Program-made: the position numbers and the translations under genes
Origin: Candidatus Omnitrophota bacterium
GTDB taxonomy: Bacteria > Omnitrophota > Gorgyraeia > B26-G9
Direction: 5' to 3'
NCBI GenBank assembly: GCA_018817165.1
Contig: JAHITY010000059.1
Coordinates: forward strand, 1 to 51,612
Length of the DNA stretch: 51,612 nucleotides
Notes under the pieces: generated by a model
Seen by the model: only the letters and a program-made list of their open reading frames with translations
The model's database searches: none
Told to the model about the DNA's origin: nothing
Shown: positions 48,510-51,612 of the stretch, piece after piece
Layout of the letters: the number at the start of each line of letters is the position of its first letter
Position numbering within the stretch: the stretch's first letter is position 1

Positions 48510-49751
48510 TTAGAAATCAACAACAGCCTCCATTGTAAACCCTTCGCCATCAAGCCCCGGACCAGTGATAGTATCCTCCCAACGGTACGCAGTACGGAAA
48601 ACAACATGCTCCCAAGGTGAAAAGTTTACTCCGAGATCTATCGCAGAACGCTCACCATAACTCTCATAAGCACTCACTGAGCTAGGAGCATCAACATTCG
48701 GATTACACCACTGATAACGGATAACCGGCTGGAGGAAATTAATACCCTTCTCCTTATCCAATACCTTATAACCCGCACTGATATAATAAGCCTGCTGGGT
48801 AACTGTTCCCCCCGGCCATAGACCCGAACCGCTATCCTTAGGTGCGTCAAAATCCAGCTGCATCAAACCAATCATTGAATCAAATCTGCCGCTAGTATAA
48901 AAAAGCTCTGATGTCAGATAGGTAAAATCATACAGATCATTGGTATCATACTGACCTGTCATCGCTTCTACGCGCCATAACAAACCTTCAAACGGTGAAA
49001 ATCCCAATCTCCATGATACCGCCTTATTGTCGTTATTATCATAAGACTGGCGCGAGGAATTAAACTGTTCGTAAACATAACCATTTGATTTCATTACAGA
49101 AGTAGCATTGGCGCCCAAATCTCCCGGTCCATTGCTAAGCATCAAACCGTATTCCATATAGGCATCACTGTCTTCCTGCAGCCAATAACGGCCGGCCGCG
49201 CAAATACCGGAATCCCACCAACCGGTGAAACGCAAGAACCGTTCATAAAGATACGGCTGCCAAGTAAAAAATCTGTAAGTAGATGTCGGATAATAAACCT
49301 TTTCCTGGGAACCGAGCAGGACAAACTGTCTGCCGATTGAAAGGTTAAATTCCATACTGGGATGCCAGAGTATGCGCTCCGCGCCGGGTTTAAAAGAACT
49401 TCCATGGTACAACTCGAATTCACCTTCAACCAACAGGTTCGGAGTAATTTCCGAGATGATATCAACATAAAAACTCTGCGGTAAAAATGTGCTTTCACCG
49501 CCGGCATTCGCGGAAGAAGAACCATCAGCATAATAGCCCTGAATATTTTTTCCAGTATTCCAGAACTGTGTACTTAAAAAACCATGGATCTCCGGCAAAG
49601 CCGCATCAAAACCATACGGCAAACCTTTAGACGCGAAGAAAGCACCGCTTGAGGTATCATCTTCCACCGCGAAAACCGTTGTCGCTAAGCTACTAAAAGC
49701 GACTGCTATTAATCCTATTGCTAAAACTATCGCTAGCCCACTTCTTTTCAT
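48510..49751 (-). CDS. Outer membrane porin-like beta-barrel
   Basis: Signal peptide, HGFLSTQFWNTGKN..., alternating aromatic strands, C-terminal GEGFTMEAVVDF ending in Phe. Confidence 0.82.
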   Translation of the reverse strand: MKRSGLAIVLAIGLIAVAFSSLATTVFAVEDDTSSGAFFASKGLPYGFDAALPEIHGFLSTQFWNTGKNIQGYYADGSSSANAGGESTFLPQSFYVDIISEITPNLLVEGEFELYHGSSFKPGAERILWHPSMEFNLSIGRQFVLLGSQEKVYYPTSTYRFFTWQPYLYERFLRFTGWWDSGICAAGRYWLQEDSDAYMEYGLMLSNGPGDLGANATSVMKSNGYVYEQFNSSRQSYDNNDNKAVSWRLGFSPFEGLLWRVEAMTGQYDTNDLYDFTYLTSELFYTSGRFDSMIGLMQLDFDAPKDSGSGLWPGGTVTQQAYYISAGYKVLDKEKGINFLQPVIRYQWCNPNVDAPSSVSAYESYGERSAIDLGVNFSPWEHVVFRTAYRWEDTITGPGLDGEGFTMEAVVDF

Positions 49752-49858
49752 ATAATGCCTCCATAATTCTCTTCTTATACTCTGTATAATTCCTTATTAT
49801 TTTTTAATCAGAAAACTCAGCCACTCAAGCACTCCCCCTTTCTGCGGCAATTTTTTAG

Positions 49859-50350
49859 TTAATTATGCTGGTCTTTAATAATATATTGTATGGCCGTTGC
49901 CTGCACCTGCTGCCCCCCCAACAAACCTATCTTGTGTTTTGGGACATTCCACATTAAACCGCTGGAGGCATATGCCCCTTTTGCCTGTTCTGGTTTAGTT
50001 GAGGAAGTTTCCGGCTTAACAACATCAATAAGCCCATCAGCACCGATTTCAAATGCCTTGCGTTTCAAAGCTTCCATCATATCTTTTTCTGATCTCCCGA
50101 AAGCGTTTATTGTTCCAAGCACATGATACGGAAATTCCGGAGCGTTTGTAAATATTTTAATTTCTTTAGGAGAACTTAAGTGGTGTTTAACGTCGGCAGG
50201 TATAAAATTGGCAGAGCTTACACACCCTGCCATAAAAAACAAAAAAAAGATACTTTGAAGTATTATCCATTTTTTTCTAATCAAGATTTTTCCATCCTTA
50301 AAAATAAGAATCAACATTATTAAAATCCTATCATGATTACAATAACACAC
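49859..50350 (-). CDS. Lipoprotein with YbjQ-like fold region
   Basis: Lipobox FFLFFMAGC; PYHVLGTINAFGRSEKDMMEALKRKAFEIGADGLIDV. True start uncertain. Confidence 0.65.
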   Translation of the reverse strand: MCYCNHDRILIMLILIFKDGKILIRKKWIILQSIFFLFFMAGCVSSANFIPADVKHHLSSPKEIKIFTNAPEFPYHVLGTINAFGRSEKDMMEALKRKAFEIGADGLIDVVKPETSSTKPEQAKGAYASSGLMWNVPKHKIGLLGGQQVQATAIQYIIKDQHN

Positions 50351-50447
50351 TAAATTCTAAATATCAATATATTATATTTAAAAATATTTTTATATTTTAA
50401 TTTTACTTTACTCTTTGTTCGTTTTTATTATAAAATAAGCAATCGAA

Positions 50448-51401
50448 ATGATCAAAAAAAATATATTTTCCATTGGCTTAGACAAACAAACAATCGAATC
50501 ACTTTATGCTTATTTTGCTGAAGACTTTGATTTCATTATTATTGAAACCGCTGAAGAATTAATGAGCAAAATCAAAAAACATAAAGCAAGTTTAATGTTT
50601 TTAAACAATCGCTTATCTGATTTTGACAATTGCCAGGAATTGTGCATTGTTCTGCGTTCTCGTCCAGACACCGAAACTGTCCCTTTGATTATCTTGACAA
50701 ATGACCCGTCAGAATTACATCAAAAAGAAAAGATCTCTCTTTTTCAAGCTGGATTAATTGACGGCTATTTTTCCATGCCTTTGAATGCCGAAGAACTGGC
50801 AGCGTATTCAAATGTTTTTTTACAGCGCCAATCTTTACAGGAACAACTAGAAGAAACAAATAAACTGCTGTCTACAATTTCGATTACTGATGAATTAATG
50901 CGGATTTATAATCGCCGTTACTTAATGCATCGCTTAGAAGATGAACTGACCAGAATAAAACGCTATAATTACCCGCTTTCCGCGATTATGATAGACTTAG
51001 ATTATTTTAAAAAAATCAATGACCAGCACGGTCACATTCAAGGAGACAAAGCACTCAGAGGCCTGGCGGTTTTTTTAAAGCAAAACATTCGATCAATGGA
51101 CATTCTCTGCCGCTATGGAGGCGAAGAAATTGTCATTCTTCTCCCCCACACAAGCAACAAAGGCGCTTCCCTGACTGCTGAGCGTATCCGCAGCCGAGTA
51201 AAAGCGCATAATTTTGGCGATACCGATAATCCGCTACGCTTTACTATAAGCATTGGTTTGGTTACTTTTGACGGACAAAATGAGCTAACTGTAGATAAAG
51301 TTATCCATGCTCTTGATGCCCAGCTTTATAAAGCCAAAAATAGCGGTCGGGATAAAGTCTGCGAAACCTTATATGAAGACACACTTAAGCCTGATGCTTA
51401 A
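50448..51401 (+). CDS. Diguanylate cyclase (degenerate receiver plus GGDEF)
   Basis: ITDELMRIYNRRYLMHRLEDELTRIKRYNYPLSAIMIDLDYFKKINDQHGHIQGDKALRGLAVFL...RSMDILCRYGGEEIVILLPHT. Confidence 0.95.
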   Translation: MIKKNIFSIGLDKQTIESLYAYFAEDFDFIIIETAEELMSKIKKHKASLMFLNNRLSDFDNCQELCIVLRSRPDTETVPLIILTNDPSELHQKEKISLFQAGLIDGYFSMPLNAEELAAYSNVFLQRQSLQEQLEETNKLLSTISITDELMRIYNRRYLMHRLEDELTRIKRYNYPLSAIMIDLDYFKKINDQHGHIQGDKALRGLAVFLKQNIRSMDILCRYGGEEIVILLPHTSNKGASLTAERIRSRVKAHNFGDTDNPLRFTISIGLVTFDGQNELTVDKVIHALDAQLYKAKNSGRDKVCETLYEDTLKPDA

Positions 51402-51407
51402 GTGTGC
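51379..51407 (+). terminator. Hairpin overlapping the stop codon of the diguanylate cyclase gene
   Basis: GCACACTTAAGC-CTGAT-GCTTAAGTGTGC-like 12-bp stem. Confidence 0.55.
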
Positions 51408-51435
51408 CTTTAAACTTATGTTTCTGTATTACGTC

Positions 51436-51454
51436 GTGAGTATCGCGTATTGCG
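51436..51454. repeat. Dispersed short repeat, copy 2
   Basis: GTGAGTATCGCGTATTGCG, identical to 4011-4029. Confidence 0.6.
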
Positions 51455-51480
51455 TAAAAAGAAGCAACTACTTGTTAGGT

Positions 51481-51526
51481 ATACAAATAAACACACATAG
51501 CAAAAGTATACAAATAAACGCACATT
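51481..51526. repeat. Short direct repeat TATACAAATAAACxCACAT
   Basis: tatacaaataaacacacat and tatacaaataaacgcacat about 27 bp apart. Confidence 0.6.
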
Positions 51527-51612
51527 AGGTATTTAATTTGATCCTTGATTTTTTAATTTTAATAAGCTGGTTATTATCATTTTGTTGGTAAAGATTTACT
51601 GTTTCTGAAGCG

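Overview
The window is a gene-dense, AT-rich chromosomal segment from a diderm bacterium. KDO/LPS genes, a porin, a secretin and several exported proteins are present. Composition and gene content suggest an uncultivated lineage (Omnitrophota-like is a guess). Almost every gene is on the minus strand; the only confident plus-strand gene is a GGDEF diguanylate cyclase at the right end. Housekeeping blocks: fba; ahcY-metK; a PTS/yvcK/ptsN/hpf/lptB/kdsC-kdsD-kdsA block; a hom-thrC-apgM-like threonine block; tRNA-Pro(GGG); gpsA-plsY-der-pgsA; lepB-lepA-PGM/PMM-rpe-M16 peptidase. Accessory blocks: a truncated FlgD-Ig surface protein plus a secreted S74-chaperone protein; a 2262-aa secreted YD/RHS-like repeat protein; a C25 (gingipain-like) protease with a CFI-box-type C-terminus next to a PorV/PorQ-like protein and a PilQ/PilO/PilP-like locus; and a porin / helical exported protein / chemoreceptor cluster. 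The main finding is a c-di-GMP-I (GEMM-I) riboswitch upstream of the giant YD-repeat gene. It keeps the GAAA tetraloop, an 11-nt tetraloop receptor and the GCAAAGC and GCCGAGCTGCCG core, but carries a 64-nt two-hairpin insertion inside the ligand-binding junction. A possible leader peptide follows it. Other candidates are a multi-branched intergenic RNA/repeat at about 30.71-30.82 kb, an exact 47-bp hairpin duplication between metK and ahcY, an attenuator-like leader at about 2.5 kb, and dispersed GTAGGGGC palindromic repeats. No CRISPR array, rRNA, transposase or clear prophage was seen.
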